Shown: in pieces, positions 26,338 through 34,493 of the stretch
How positions within the stretch are numbered: the stretch's first letter is position 1
Layout: each line of letters starts with the position of its first letter
Source: Caldilineaceae bacterium
GTDB lineage: Bacteria > Chloroflexota > Anaerolineae > Caldilineales > Caldilineaceae
NCBI GenBank assembly: GCA_022842065.1
Contig: JALHQH010000004.1
Location: forward strand, 248,001-312,000
Length of the DNA: 64,000 bases
Direction: 5' to 3'
The notes under the pieces: model-generated
Seen by the model: only the letters and a program-made list of their open reading frames with translations
Database searches by the model: none
Told to the model about the DNA's origin: nothing
Made by a program: the position numbers and the translations under genes

Positions 26338-27872
26338 TAGCTAAATTCCTTTTGCATTTGATGGCGCAAACCGTAAATGTACAGAAAGCGGTCCACATAG
26401 TCGGGGCGCTCTTCCCCCACCCCACGCTGAAAGAGCACGGTTGCCTGCCCGTAGCCGGCCGGATCCAACTGATAGGCGAGATCGAGCAGGATGCGCCCGA
26501 TGCCATAGTCGCGGGTGTTACGTTGGAGCAACGTTGGCAACTGGACGGTGAGCAATTGGGTGGTGTGGGCTGGGCTCAGCCTGGCAAAGGCGCGTACAGC
26601 CAACTGCAAGGTTGCCCAGTCGCCAAAGGCATGGGTGCGGGTGATCTGCAAGTACTGTTGGAGCAGCGCCGCCCGCTCCGCTTGGGGCAAGATCGGGGCA
26701 TAGCGAGCAAAACGCTCGACAAACTCACTCTGTTTCATTTGGGCCAGCTCAATCAGCCGCACCAAATGGCGCAACTCGGCCAGGAGAAAGGCGTAATCCT
26801 GCTGGTTTTCTGCCCCTTCCAAGAGCGCGGTTAAGAGGGCCTCTGCATAGTCGCTCTCCCGAATCAAGGTGAAGAGTTCAACCGCATCGACCCCTAATGC
26901 TTCGACCAACGCCGAAGGGGGCAGCAGCGCCACCAACTGCACCAGCCAACCGGCCTTCTGCCCAATACGCACCCCCAGCGGTGACTGTTCGCGCAGCCCC
27001 CATTGGCTCCATTCCTGGGCAAAGGTGGGGGGCAACTTGACACTTAACTTGCGCTGCAACCAGCGCCGTTCAAGCTTGAGGTAGCTGCCCACTTCGGTCA
27101 ACAGCCGTGTACGCAGCGCCGAGTTTGGTAATGCCGCCAATAGCCGCACCGCTTCGATCCGTACATTTTGGCTGCGATCGCTCAGCGCGCTTTCTAAAAA
27201 TGGGATGTCAGCCGCGGTTAACCCCGTGCGCAAGGTCGCAATCAGGGTCGCCCGTTCTGCCGCGGCTTCTTGGCTCCAGACGGCGGCCAGCGCGTCACGC
27301 GCCCGTTGCGGATCGGTCTGGCGCAAGGCTGCCAAAAAGCGCACGCGGGCCTCATTGTTGCCCGTCTGCCAAACCCCTTCATCTAACCCGGCGGCAGCGC
27401 TGGCTTGCCAGGCTGGATTATAGCGCAGCAACCAGTTACCGCGTTCACCCAAAACCGGCGCAAGCGCGGTGGCCAGCGCCCGCTCTTTACTCGCCCGATC
27501 CAACAACTGGGGAAGCAGCGCATGGGGCACATGACAGCCCTGCGCCGCCCCATAGGCTAGCCATTCACCAACCAGTCGGCCATCAAAATCGGTCAAAAAA
27601 CCTTCCAGCAAACGAACCGCACCAAGTGGTGGCGGGGTCAGCACTTCGGCTGGTGCTGGGTTTGTCGCTGGAAAAGCAAGGGGCAGGGCAAGTTCTCCCC
27701 CGGCCGCCTCATATTGGGTCAGGATCGCCGCAGCCTGTAAGAAGCGCTGCTCGCCATCCAACCCTGCTGCTGCCTGCCAGATCGCCGCCAGTTCGGCAAT
27801 GGCGGGGGGCTGGAACGGTTGGCGCTGTGTCCCCAGAATCCCGGTTTGGACTAACTGTTGCCAAGCACTCAT
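26337..27872 (-). CDS. DUF5691 family protein
   Basis: This 511-residue protein is helical, with HEAT-like segments. The N-terminus MSAWQQLVQTGILGTQRQPF and the mid-protein DRSQNVRIEAVRLLAALPNS match what I know of DUF5691, a family found next to SWIM and MoxR genes. No catalytic motif is visible, so an adaptor or scaffold role is likely. The start is ATG 27872, overlapping the SWIM gene's TGA in ATGA; nine extra residues upstream are possible in frame but not supported. It is translationally coupled on both sides. Confidence 0.85.
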   Translation of the reverse strand: MSAWQQLVQTGILGTQRQPFQPPAIAELAAIWQAAAGLDGEQRFLQAAAILTQYEAAGGELALPLAFPATNPAPAEVLTPPPLGAVRLLEGFLTDFDGRLVGEWLAYGAAQGCHVPHALLPQLLDRASKERALATALAPVLGERGNWLLRYNPAWQASAAAGLDEGVWQTGNNEARVRFLAALRQTDPQRARDALAAVWSQEAAAERATLIATLRTGLTAADIPFLESALSDRSQNVRIEAVRLLAALPNSALRTRLLTEVGSYLKLERRWLQRKLSVKLPPTFAQEWSQWGLREQSPLGVRIGQKAGWLVQLVALLPPSALVEALGVDAVELFTLIRESDYAEALLTALLEGAENQQDYAFLLAELRHLVRLIELAQMKQSEFVERFARYAPILPQAERAALLQQYLQITRTHAFGDWATLQLAVRAFARLSPAHTTQLLTVQLPTLLQRNTRDYGIGRILLDLAYQLDPAGYGQATVLFQRGVGEERPDYVDRFLYIYGLRHQMQKEFS

Positions 27873-29263
27873 AGCGGCCAATACCTCCCCGCCTGCCAAA
27901 GCCCCAACGGTAGCAGCCCATCATCCAGCCATTCGCCAAAGAGTTGGACTGGCGCGCCGCCGCTGAGACTGAGCAATTGCCACTGGCGCTTACTTTTGCG
28001 GCTGAGACTAAGCATCTGCTGCGCCCCGTCATAGACAAACCACTCGCCCCCAGCACTGGCGGCGGGGGCGAGACCGACCACCACATCAGCAAGCAACAAT
28101 GGATAGCGATTCAGCCAGGGATTCTGCCCCAACGCGCGCTGATAACCGGAGAGTGCCGTCGCAATTGGCACGCCGCTGATGACACCGGCGGGTATCTCAA
28201 CGGGCTGAATCGCAGTAACAATTGCGCGCAAGGGGGTGGCCCCCGCATAGTAAAAGAGATTAGCCAATACCACCGCGCCTGCTTGCCAGAAGTTATCGAG
28301 ACTCTGCCGGTTGCTGGGGTGAGCAAAGTTGAGAATCAGTGCATAGCGACGCGTCTGCACCCCATACAACCAGACACGCTGGCTCAACAGCGTCTCTTCG
28401 CTCTCGATAGTGTGACTGAGCACTAACCACTGGTCACGGAGTGCTTCGCCAGCCAGCACCTCGTCGCGATTTTGGTACCAGCCGATCAGGGTACGTACCT
28501 CCTGTTGCAGCGCGGGGGATAACGTTTCCAGTCGCCCATAGGCCTCAACCAACAAATAAAGCCGCCCTACCGCCTGGGTCAACCGTTCGGCCCAATCGCC
28601 ACCGGTGGCAGCAATGCTACCAAACGCGGTCACTTGCGTCGCTAACCCCGGCGCTTGGGCGTCGATTAGCCGTGCGGCCATCTGCTGCCAAAAGGTGTAG
28701 GGTTGGCGCTGCGCCTCGGCAAAGCCGGCACGCACCAGGTCTTGGAGCCAGACCCGCAATTCGGCGATACCGGCGGCTACCTTTTCTTCACGCGCGGTGG
28801 CCCGTTTGCGTTGCTGGGCGGTTGCGTTGTCGGCTGGTGGGGTAGTGGTCGTGATGCTGTCGGCAGGCGCATGGTCGTTTGATTGTGTGGTCGCTGTGGT
28901 TTCGATGGCAGCCGCGCTGCTGTTGCTTTTGCGTTTGGCGCGGCCATCAAGCCAGCTTTGGACCCAGCTCGGGATGTTTTCGGTTGGGGTAAAACGATCA
29001 GCAGCTTGTAAATAGAGTAGGAAGAGGGCTAACCCATGTTTACAGGGGAATTTGCGGCTGGGGCAGGAGCACTTAAAGGCCACTTCGCCCAGGTCGATGG
29101 CCGTCTGGTACGGTTTGGCACCGCTACCCTGACATTCGCCCCAGAGGGCGAGTTCGTGCGCGCCGAGCACCGGCCATTTATTTGGTGCAATCAAGCCTTG
29201 GGCTGCTTTGGCTGCGGCGGCATCAGGGGCCAGCGCCAATACTTGTTCACGTTGCCATTGCAT
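27869..29263 (-). CDS. SWIM zinc-finger protein
   Basis: This 464-residue protein has the N-terminal pattern WQREQVLALAPDAAAAKA, WGECQGSGAKPYQ and a SWIM finger, C65-x-C67-x6-C74-x-H76 (CSCPSRKFPCKH). SWIM fingers bind nucleic acid or protein and are often found with MoxR/VWA genes. A low-complexity Thr/Ala/Asn linker (about 115-165) precedes a helical C-terminal region. It is the first gene of the five-gene set, overlapping DUF5691 by ATGA. The ATG at 29263 gives the family N-terminus; an in-frame Met 54 bases upstream is less likely. Confidence 0.9.
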   Translation of the reverse strand: MQWQREQVLALAPDAAAAKAAQGLIAPNKWPVLGAHELALWGECQGSGAKPYQTAIDLGEVAFKCSCPSRKFPCKHGLALFLLYLQAADRFTPTENIPSWVQSWLDGRAKRKSNSSAAAIETTATTQSNDHAPADSITTTTPPADNATAQQRKRATAREEKVAAGIAELRVWLQDLVRAGFAEAQRQPYTFWQQMAARLIDAQAPGLATQVTAFGSIAATGGDWAERLTQAVGRLYLLVEAYGRLETLSPALQQEVRTLIGWYQNRDEVLAGEALRDQWLVLSHTIESEETLLSQRVWLYGVQTRRYALILNFAHPSNRQSLDNFWQAGAVVLANLFYYAGATPLRAIVTAIQPVEIPAGVISGVPIATALSGYQRALGQNPWLNRYPLLLADVVVGLAPAASAGGEWFVYDGAQQMLSLSRKSKRQWQLLSLSGGAPVQLFGEWLDDGLLPLGLWQAGRYWPL

Positions 29264-29660
29264 GGGGGATCTGCTCACTTTGCCTGCGTTGGGAAAATTG
29301 CATCGAACTTCCCTCATTCATTTTACAGGAGACAGTGTACGCACTTTAGTCCTAGCTGCCATCCGTCAAATTGCCGAAATTGGTGTCGGCAGTGGTTAGG
29401 GACATGCGTATATTATAGCACGAATAGAACAAATGGTCTATTCTAGAATTAGTGATTCCTCTATTTCACATTGCTCCCAGATCGGCTGCGTGTAAATCGC
29501 AGATGTAAAGGCAGGCGGTTGTGATGTTCATTACTTTGCCCTTGGGAAAACTGATGTAGGCCGCTGGCTATTTATGGCATTCACCCTGCGAAATGTCTAC
29601 ATCCTTGTCATCTTTGCACGTGACATGATGATCAAGGAGAGAGAAAAATATGCGACCTAT
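29264..29660. other. Gene-free region upstream of the SWIM operon
   Basis: Nearly 400 bases without a convincing gene, presumably holding the leftward promoter of the SWIM operon (AT-rich near 29405-29470). A well-placed AAGGAG precedes an ATG at 29650, but the frame runs at once into a 54-bp palindrome and then non-coding DNA, so I do not call a gene there. Confidence 0.5.
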
Positions 29661-29714
29661 TCTAAAACAAAAAGCAGGGGCCGAACATGTTCGGCCCCTG
29701 CTTTTTGTTTTAGA
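29661..29714. terminator. Perfect 54-bp palindrome; probable bidirectional terminator
   Basis: 27 bases (TCTAAAACAAAAAGCAGGGG, then CCGAACA) are followed directly by their exact reverse complement, with no spacer. In either direction the transcript makes a GC-rich stem followed by TTTTTGTTTT. It lies downstream of the leftward TM2-like gene. A second perfect hairpin, TGGTGTAACC-N6-GGTTACACCA, follows at 29721-29746. Confidence 0.85.
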
Positions 29715-29764
29715 TAACCCTGGTGTAACCGTTAATGGTTACACCAGCATTCATTCACCATGCC

Positions 29765-30004
29765 CTAGCTGTACGGATGACGCTGCGCATAACGATACGC
29801 CTGCATCGCCGAGAGGATGTGGCAGACCCAGCCGAGCAACCCACCGGTACCGATCCAGAAGCCGGGCGTAATCACCAGCCAGAAGATCGCCCACAGGATC
29901 CGCCCATTATAAATCTGCCCCAACCCTGGCAAAATGGCACTCAATACGGCGGCGAAACCTGGGTTGCGGGTACGGCCACTGGTTACATAATCCATCTGTC
30001 GCAT
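29765..30004 (-). CDS. Small membrane protein (TM2-like)
   Basis: This 79-residue protein has a short polar N-terminus and two hydrophobic segments: NPGFAAVLSAILPGLGQIYNG, then ILWAIFWLVITPGFWIGTGG and on to the end. The PGLGQIYNG turn is typical of TM2-domain and related short membrane proteins seen in many bacteria. AAGGAG lies at good spacing before ATG 30004. Function unknown; likely an inner-membrane protein with both helices linked by a short loop. Confidence 0.75.
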   Translation of the reverse strand: MRQMDYVTSGRTRNPGFAAVLSAILPGLGQIYNGRILWAIFWLVITPGFWIGTGGLLGWVCHILSAMQAYRYAQRHPYS

Positions 30005-30180
30005 CTATTTTAACTCCTTTAAAAGTAAGCAACTTTTGTTCTTTTGGCGGGGCAAATGGCTAATCTCAGCCATCGACATCACCCCATTTCCCTAATCTCT
30101 ACGCATTTTGCGGCGATTAGTTGCAACTATTATAAGCCAAGGTTAGCGCGTCAGCCTGAAGTTATGCCGAAGTTATGCCG

Positions 30181-30222
30181 ACATATCGCTGTCGTTTTGG
30201 TGACAGGCTGACAGCGATATGT
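30181..30222. repeat. 13-bp perfect inverted repeat
   Basis: ACATATCGCTGTC (30181-30193) and its exact complement (30210-30222) with a 16-base spacer. It lies in the roughly 310-base gap between the TM2-like and brnT genes, about 50 bases upstream of the brnT -35 box. It may be a terminator remnant or a protein site. Confidence 0.55.
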
Positions 30223-30270
30223 ACCGAGACGACAAGTCTTTACGCCGTTGGCGAATTTACTGATCCATGT

Positions 30271-30298
30271 TTGAATCTGACGCATCTAATGGTATAAT
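30271..30298 (+). promoter_or_regulatory. Promoter of brnTA
   Basis: TTGAAT at 30271-30276, a 16-base spacer and TATAAT at 30293-30298 with an extended TGG just before the -10 box. The start would be about 10 bases before the brnT ATG, leaving a short leader, as common for autoregulated toxin-antitoxin operons. Confidence 0.6.
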
Positions 30299-30315
30299 CA
30301 ATGGACAGGTAGACT

Positions 30316-30585
30316 ATGCGCTTCACGTGGCATGAATCCAAACGACAGGTAACGCTTCAGCGTCGCGGTTTGGATTTTGCACAGGCAGAACAAGTATTTG
30401 TCGGGCCAGCCTTTACCTTTGAAGATGATCGCGAAGAGTATGGCGAGCAACGCTGGGTCACACTTGGCTTATTGAACGGCATTGTGGTAGTCGTTGTCCA
30501 TACCGAGACAGTAGATGAAATCCGTGTAATTTCCATGCGCAAGGCAGAAAAAGATGAGCAACGCCTTTTCTTCTCCAATCTTTGA
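30316..30585 (+). CDS. brnT: BrnT family toxin
   Basis: This 89-residue RelE-fold ribonuclease toxin has the BrnT order FTWHESKRQVTLQRRGLDFAQAEQVF (core GLDFAQAEQVF), DDREEYGEQRWVTLGLLNG and IRVISMRKAEKDEQRLF. Free BrnT cleaves RNA and stops translation; its antitoxin BrnA follows and overlaps it by 32 bases. The toxin-first order is usual for brnTA. Promoter and start are close together. Confidence 0.9.
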   Translation: MRFTWHESKRQVTLQRRGLDFAQAEQVFVGPAFTFEDDREEYGEQRWVTLGLLNGIVVVVVHTETVDEIRVISMRKAEKDEQRLFFSNL

Positions 30586-30889
30586 CGAACAGGATGACTA
30601 TCCGTCAATAACCCAAGCGGATTTAGATCGAGCAAAATTCCGCATTGGACTTAAAACTGCGTCGCAAAAAGAACGTGTTGTGCTGCATCTCGATAAGTCA
30701 TTGCTTGAATATTTCAAGGCAAAAGCCGGTGAACAGGACTATCAAGCCTTGATTAACGACACATTGCGCCAGGCTATTCTGAGTAGTGATTTAGAAGCGA
30801 TGATGCGACGCGTGATTCGCGAAGAGTTAGCGGGCGAAATATTCCCGACCAAAGCTCCTGTTGTGACAGAATCGCTTATGCAAGTATAG
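30554..30889 (+). CDS. brnA: BrnA-type antitoxin
   Basis: This 111-residue protein has an acidic N-terminus and a ribbon-helix-helix-like C-terminal half (VVLHLDKSLLEYFKAKAGEQDYQALINDTLRQAI, core LDKSLLEYFKAKAG). This is the pattern of BrnA/DUF4415 antitoxins that bind BrnT and repress their own promoter. It overlaps brnT by 32 bases, giving coupled synthesis. The extreme C-terminus (about 85-111) extends a little beyond the usual family length. Confidence 0.85.
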   Translation: MSNAFSSPIFDEQDDYPSITQADLDRAKFRIGLKTASQKERVVLHLDKSLLEYFKAKAGEQDYQALINDTLRQAILSSDLEAMMRRVIREELAGEIFPTKAPVVTESLMQV

Positions 30890-30899
30890 CGCAAGTATC

Positions 30900-31670
30900 T
30901 CAAGCACCTCCTCTAGAACGCAAGATCTGCCCCGTAATCCACGCGGCCTCACTTGACGCCAGAAAACAGATTAAGCGCGCCGCATCATTTGGCAAGCCGA
31001 CGCGCCCAGCCGGGGCCTGGGCCGCCAAGTGGGCGCGCAAAGCGTCATCCATCCAGCCGCTGTCGGTGGCACCGGGGTCAACCGCGTTGATCGTGATTCC
31101 CTGCGACATCAACCCCGGCGCGAGGCTAAAGGTAAGCGCTTCAATCGCCCCTTTGCTGGCCACGTAGGGCAAACTCTCCGGCATTGGCGTCACCCCTTGG
31201 CCGGAGGTCAGGTTGATGATGCGCCCGCCGGCTGTCCCTTGGAAACGGCGGACAAACTCGTGACAGAGCAACAAGGTGCCACGAATGTTGACCGCATAGT
31301 GCTGATCCAGCGTGGCCGCGCTGATCGTGTTGATGTTGGCGGGCGTATCGCGGGTGGCGTTGTTGACCAGAATGTCGACATGGCCGAAGGCGCGTTCAGT
31401 CGCATCGAAGATCTGCCCAGGGGCGGTGGGCTCGGATAAATCGACTTCCAGACCAGTGGCGTTGGTGCCATTGCGCTGCAAGTCCGTTAGCAGTTGCAGT
31501 GCATCCTGCTCATCCTTGGCCAAGGCGATTTCCACATCATAGGGTCGGTAATAGGTAGTAAAGATCGTGGCCCCGGCTGCGGCCAACTGGCGGGCAATGG
31601 CCGCGCCAATCCCTTCCTGGCGGCTGACACCGGTGATCAGAGCGACTTTGCCGGTTAGGTTAATGTGCAT
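30900..31670 (-). CDS. SDR family oxidoreductase
   Basis: This 256-residue classical short-chain dehydrogenase/reductase has a nucleotide loop TGVSRQEGIGAAIA, NNATRD at the central strand, catalytic Ser in INLTSGQG, Tyr-x3-Lys in YVASKGA, and PGATDSG after it. It is close to the 3-oxoacyl-ACP reductase-like subgroup that makes antibiotic or sugar derivatives, but the substrate is not predictable. It converges on brnA with a 10-base gap and shares orientation with the downstream-numbered nucleotidyltransferase gene, from which it is separated by only 27 bases, so the two may be co-transcribed. Confidence 0.9.
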   Translation of the reverse strand: MHINLTGKVALITGVSRQEGIGAAIARQLAAAGATIFTTYYRPYDVEIALAKDEQDALQLLTDLQRNGTNATGLEVDLSEPTAPGQIFDATERAFGHVDILVNNATRDTPANINTISAATLDQHYAVNIRGTLLLCHEFVRRFQGTAGGRIINLTSGQGVTPMPESLPYVASKGAIEALTFSLAPGLMSQGITINAVDPGATDSGWMDDALRAHLAAQAPAGRVGLPNDAARLICFLASSEAAWITGQILRSRGGA

Positions 31671-31697
31671 AGAATCTCCTTTTCGCTTGTTGTCTGT

Positions 31698-32582
31698 TCA
31701 ACCAGAGCGTACCCAGTGGCTGGGTGGCTCCAGTTGGCTGGTGGCTTCGACCAGATCATAAAATTGATTGATGGCCGAGAGCAGTTCGGCTGGCATTGCA
31801 CCGCCCAACGCTGCAAGTGGGGGTAATAATTCGGCGGCGGCTCCGTGAAGTTGGCGCAAGGTTGACATCGCCGCCGGGAAGGAAAGAGCCGTTGTGGTGG
31901 GGATGTTTTGGGTAAAGTTTATCGGTTCCCTTTGCGGCAATATGGCCTGGGCCTTATCGAACTTCTGCGCCGCGTAGGATAAAAGTTTGGTCGCCGCCTG
32001 GGGTGCGCGGCGGGCGACATATTTGGCGGCGATCAAACTCATGCACCAGTAGAAGGTCAGCTCATAGCGCAACTGTTGGGCCGGGGTTGGCACCGTTGCC
32101 GGTGCTGGTGGTTGTATGCCACGGGACAGATAGCAGACATCAATTGTCTTTGCGCCCACGGCGCGGGGCAACCCCACGCGATCAAAGAGCACCTTGGCAT
32201 CGTCGGGGATAGCCGCCTGTGACTGCGGTTGCCAATACCAATCGACCTGCAGCGGCCCTACGCAGCCAGGATATTGCAACATCAGATAACCACCCCCCAC
32301 CGGTGCATTGCCCGGCACGTCGAGCACTAACAGTGGTTGCCCCAGTGCCGTGACATAGTGGTGACGCGCGACAAGCAGTTCGCTAAGCTGGCCATCATCG
32401 ACAACGGTCCAGAGGTCGATGTCGCTAAAAGCGTCGGCATCATCGCGGCAACCTGACCCAAAGAGCCAGGCCGCCACAATGCATGGATCATTTTCAATGA
32501 GCGCAATGGCTTGGGCTAATTGTTGGGCGCGCGCGGCGTGCCGTTGCGCCAATTGCGCTTCGGTAGCAATAGCATTGCTCAT
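31698..32582 (-). CDS. Nucleotidyltransferase-domain protein
   Basis: This 294-residue protein has the polymerase-beta-type signature GSGCRDDADAFSDIDLW near residue 43 (GS loop and DxD). A later acidic residue in LQVDWYW could complete the metal site. The C-terminal half is helical, as in aminoglycoside or lincosamide adenylyltransferase-like proteins, but I see no feature that proves antibiotic modification. It is upstream of the SDR gene on the same strand. Confidence 0.78.
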   Translation of the reverse strand: MSNAIATEAQLAQRHAARAQQLAQAIALIENDPCIVAAWLFGSGCRDDADAFSDIDLWTVVDDGQLSELLVARHHYVTALGQPLLVLDVPGNAPVGGGYLMLQYPGCVGPLQVDWYWQPQSQAAIPDDAKVLFDRVGLPRAVGAKTIDVCYLSRGIQPPAPATVPTPAQQLRYELTFYWCMSLIAAKYVARRAPQAATKLLSYAAQKFDKAQAILPQREPINFTQNIPTTTALSFPAAMSTLRQLHGAAAELLPPLAALGGAMPAELLSAINQFYDLVEATSQLEPPSHWVRSG

Positions 32583-32626
32583 GATGATTGCAGCCCTTTC
32601 ATATGGGTTCCTTATACCTTCTTTTT

Positions 32627-32679
32627 GTCCCGTAGGGACACTTGACCTGAGGCGCTAACGTCAAGTGTCCCTACGGGAC
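32627..32679. terminator. Perfect 20-bp hairpin (same family as 18.92 kb)
   Basis: GTCCCGTAGGGACACTTGAC (32627-32646) and its exact complement (32660-32679) with a 13-base loop; CTTTTT flanks it on the left, which is the downstream side of the leftward Eis-like gene. The first 15 bases are identical to those of the 18.92-kb hairpin. Confidence 0.75.
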
Positions 32680-32713
32680 GGCTCAGCTCTGTAAAAGAAT
32701 TGATGCTAATCGC

Positions 32714-34111
32714 CTACGCCATCGGCATTAAATGCGAGGGCTGTTTGGGAAAGAGTGTGTCGAGCAACAGGTGGGCTTCCTCTTCGACCCCGAAATCGGG
32801 GAAGATTGCCTGTAATTCGGCTCGGCTGCGATAGCCCAGGATCAGTTGCAGCAAGATCAGCGGCGGCGAACCAGCGGTTGCGTTGTCCCCATAGGTGGGG
32901 GGGCGCCAGTTGTCAACTTTTACCAATTTCCCGCTTTCAAAGACAAGTTGTAGACCGCCGCTATAGAGATCAAATTTGATCTCACCGGTATAATTGCGCA
33001 AGAGCGAGGCGGCCAGCCGTGCTTCCAAGACGGGGGTGACATGGCGCAAAAAGGCGGGTACATCGGGCATGCGAATGTACCAGGCATACGGCGGCTCCAC
33101 CAGCGGCGCAATGCGCTGCCCCATCAAGGTATAGAGCCCATGGTCGCGACCCAAGCCGAAACGCAGTTCGCTCAGGGGTGGGGCATCATCACGAAAGGCT
33201 GGGGCTTGCAGCCCATAGTCACGCAGTCCGCGCAAGAGCGAGGGCATGACCATGTGCAAGTTGGCCTGCTCCACTAACCCTATGCTATAGACGCTCAACG
33301 TCTTGCCCCAGCGGTGGTGACCAAAGGCGACATACCCCATAACGCTCCCCGTTTGGTCAATGATCATATGGGGATAGGTGTTGATTTGCACCATGAGGCG
33401 ATCTTCGTAGCGGCTGGCCTGATCAGCCGGGTCAGCCCAGTAGGTAATCAGATAACGCCAGTAAGCTTCATCCACATCTTGCCAGAGCAGGTTTTCCCCT
33501 TGGCTTTGGGCGTGGAGGGCCGTCAGTTGTGCGACATCATCCAGGGTTGCCGGGCGCAGCGTGAATGGCTCGCTTTCCCCTTCTTTCAATGCCGGGATCG
33601 CGGCGATAGGCGCGCCGTGACTGCCACCGAGATCAAGCACCATCTCATAGCCGAACTGGCGATAAAAGTAGGGAATGCCGGTGATGCCCTGCATCAGGTC
33701 GCCGCGCCCGTCGCTCCGTTCGTGGATCAGGTTGAAGATCTGGCGAATCAACCCGCGATTACGATACTCGGGCAGCGAAGCCACAAATTCAGGCCGCCCG
33801 GCGGTGAAGCTAATGCCGCCATAGTTCCAACGGTGTTGCCAGAGACAAGTGCAGGCAATTATGGGGCCATCGGGCTTGCTCGTATCTTCGATCACGGCAA
33901 AATCCTGCGGCGTCATAAAGGGATGATCGCCACGCATGATCACTCGCATCTGATCCATCATGCGGACATTGGGCGGCTCTTCCTCTTTGCCACGAAAGAC
34001 ATGGCCGGTGAGCGCGGCGATCTTTTCGGTATCGGCTGGGGTTGACCAGCGTAGGATCAGGCCATCGCCCAATTCCTTGGTGAATGGCTGATTGGCAGTT
34101 GCTGAACACAT
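32714..34111 (-). CDS. Eis-like GNAT N-acetyltransferase
   Basis: This 465-residue protein has tandem GNAT-like domains and a C-terminal sterol-carrier-like domain, the Eis architecture. Acetyl-CoA-binding segments are SLPEYRNRGLIRQIFN (RxxG/L loop) and MVLDLGG; the central DVDEAYWRYLITYW region and C-terminal ALYSGGLQL-like DLYSGGLQLVFESGK follow. Eis proteins acetylate amines such as aminoglycosides or peptides. The flanking DNA encodes other small-molecule-modifying enzymes. Substrate unknown. The start ATG is followed by an unconserved stretch of about 15 residues; GGAG lies before it. Confidence 0.8.
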   Translation of the reverse strand: MCSATANQPFTKELGDGLILRWSTPADTEKIAALTGHVFRGKEEEPPNVRMMDQMRVIMRGDHPFMTPQDFAVIEDTSKPDGPIIACTCLWQHRWNYGGISFTAGRPEFVASLPEYRNRGLIRQIFNLIHERSDGRGDLMQGITGIPYFYRQFGYEMVLDLGGSHGAPIAAIPALKEGESEPFTLRPATLDDVAQLTALHAQSQGENLLWQDVDEAYWRYLITYWADPADQASRYEDRLMVQINTYPHMIIDQTGSVMGYVAFGHHRWGKTLSVYSIGLVEQANLHMVMPSLLRGLRDYGLQAPAFRDDAPPLSELRFGLGRDHGLYTLMGQRIAPLVEPPYAWYIRMPDVPAFLRHVTPVLEARLAASLLRNYTGEIKFDLYSGGLQLVFESGKLVKVDNWRPPTYGDNATAGSPPLILLQLILGYRSRAELQAIFPDFGVEEEAHLLLDTLFPKQPSHLMPMA

Positions 34112-34220
34112 TTCGGTTTCTCCTTAAGCTGCGTATCTGTTTTAGGTTGTTTCACGTCTAACAGGCTAATAGCGATTGATTCAAGCTCATTCACTGAAAC
34201 TATCAACGAGCGTAACTATC

Positions 34221-34463
34221 ATGAACAGAGTACTTCAACGTGCTGATCTACACGACATCAGTGAGCGCCGCCAGCAACTTCTTACCATGATGAGCCGTGG
34301 CCCCGTTGCTTTGATTGAACAGGAGCAAGTCGCCGGTGTCTTACTCTCGCCGGCGCAATGGCAGGCGATTATCAACACTTTAGAAGCGGCGAGAGAGTGT
34401 TTAACTTCATTAGATGCGATACAATCATTGGCCGCAGCACCATTGCCCGATAGTAATGGTTAA
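34221..34463 (+). CDS. Phd/YefM-family antitoxin without adjacent toxin
   Basis: This 80-residue protein resembles Phd/YefM antitoxins: LHDISERRQQLLTMMSRGPVALIEQEQVAGVLLSP (core GPVALIEQEQVAGVLLSP), then a short helical tail. The start at ATG 34221 gives the family N-terminus. Downstream there are only 29 bases before the convergent methyltransferase gene, so the usual RelE, Doc or PIN toxin is missing here. It may be an orphan antidote or a small repressor. A 13-bp inverted repeat overlaps its stop codon. Confidence 0.72.
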   Translation: MNRVLQRADLHDISERRQQLLTMMSRGPVALIEQEQVAGVLLSPAQWQAIINTLEAARECLTSLDAIQSLAAAPLPDSNG

Positions 34464-34493
34464 CAATTAACCGTTAGAGCGTTAACCATTACT
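34452..34493. terminator. 13-bp hairpin between convergent genes
   Basis: AGTAATGGTTAAC (34452-34464) and its complement (34481-34493), 16-base loop. It overlaps both the antitoxin stop and the last base of the methyltransferase gene, consistent with a bidirectional end signal. Confidence 0.55.

Noticed and set aside
29650..29871. A short gene behind AAGGAG at 29650
   Set aside because: After 4 codons it is made of the 54-bp palindrome, then the antisense of the TM2-like gene; no protein character.
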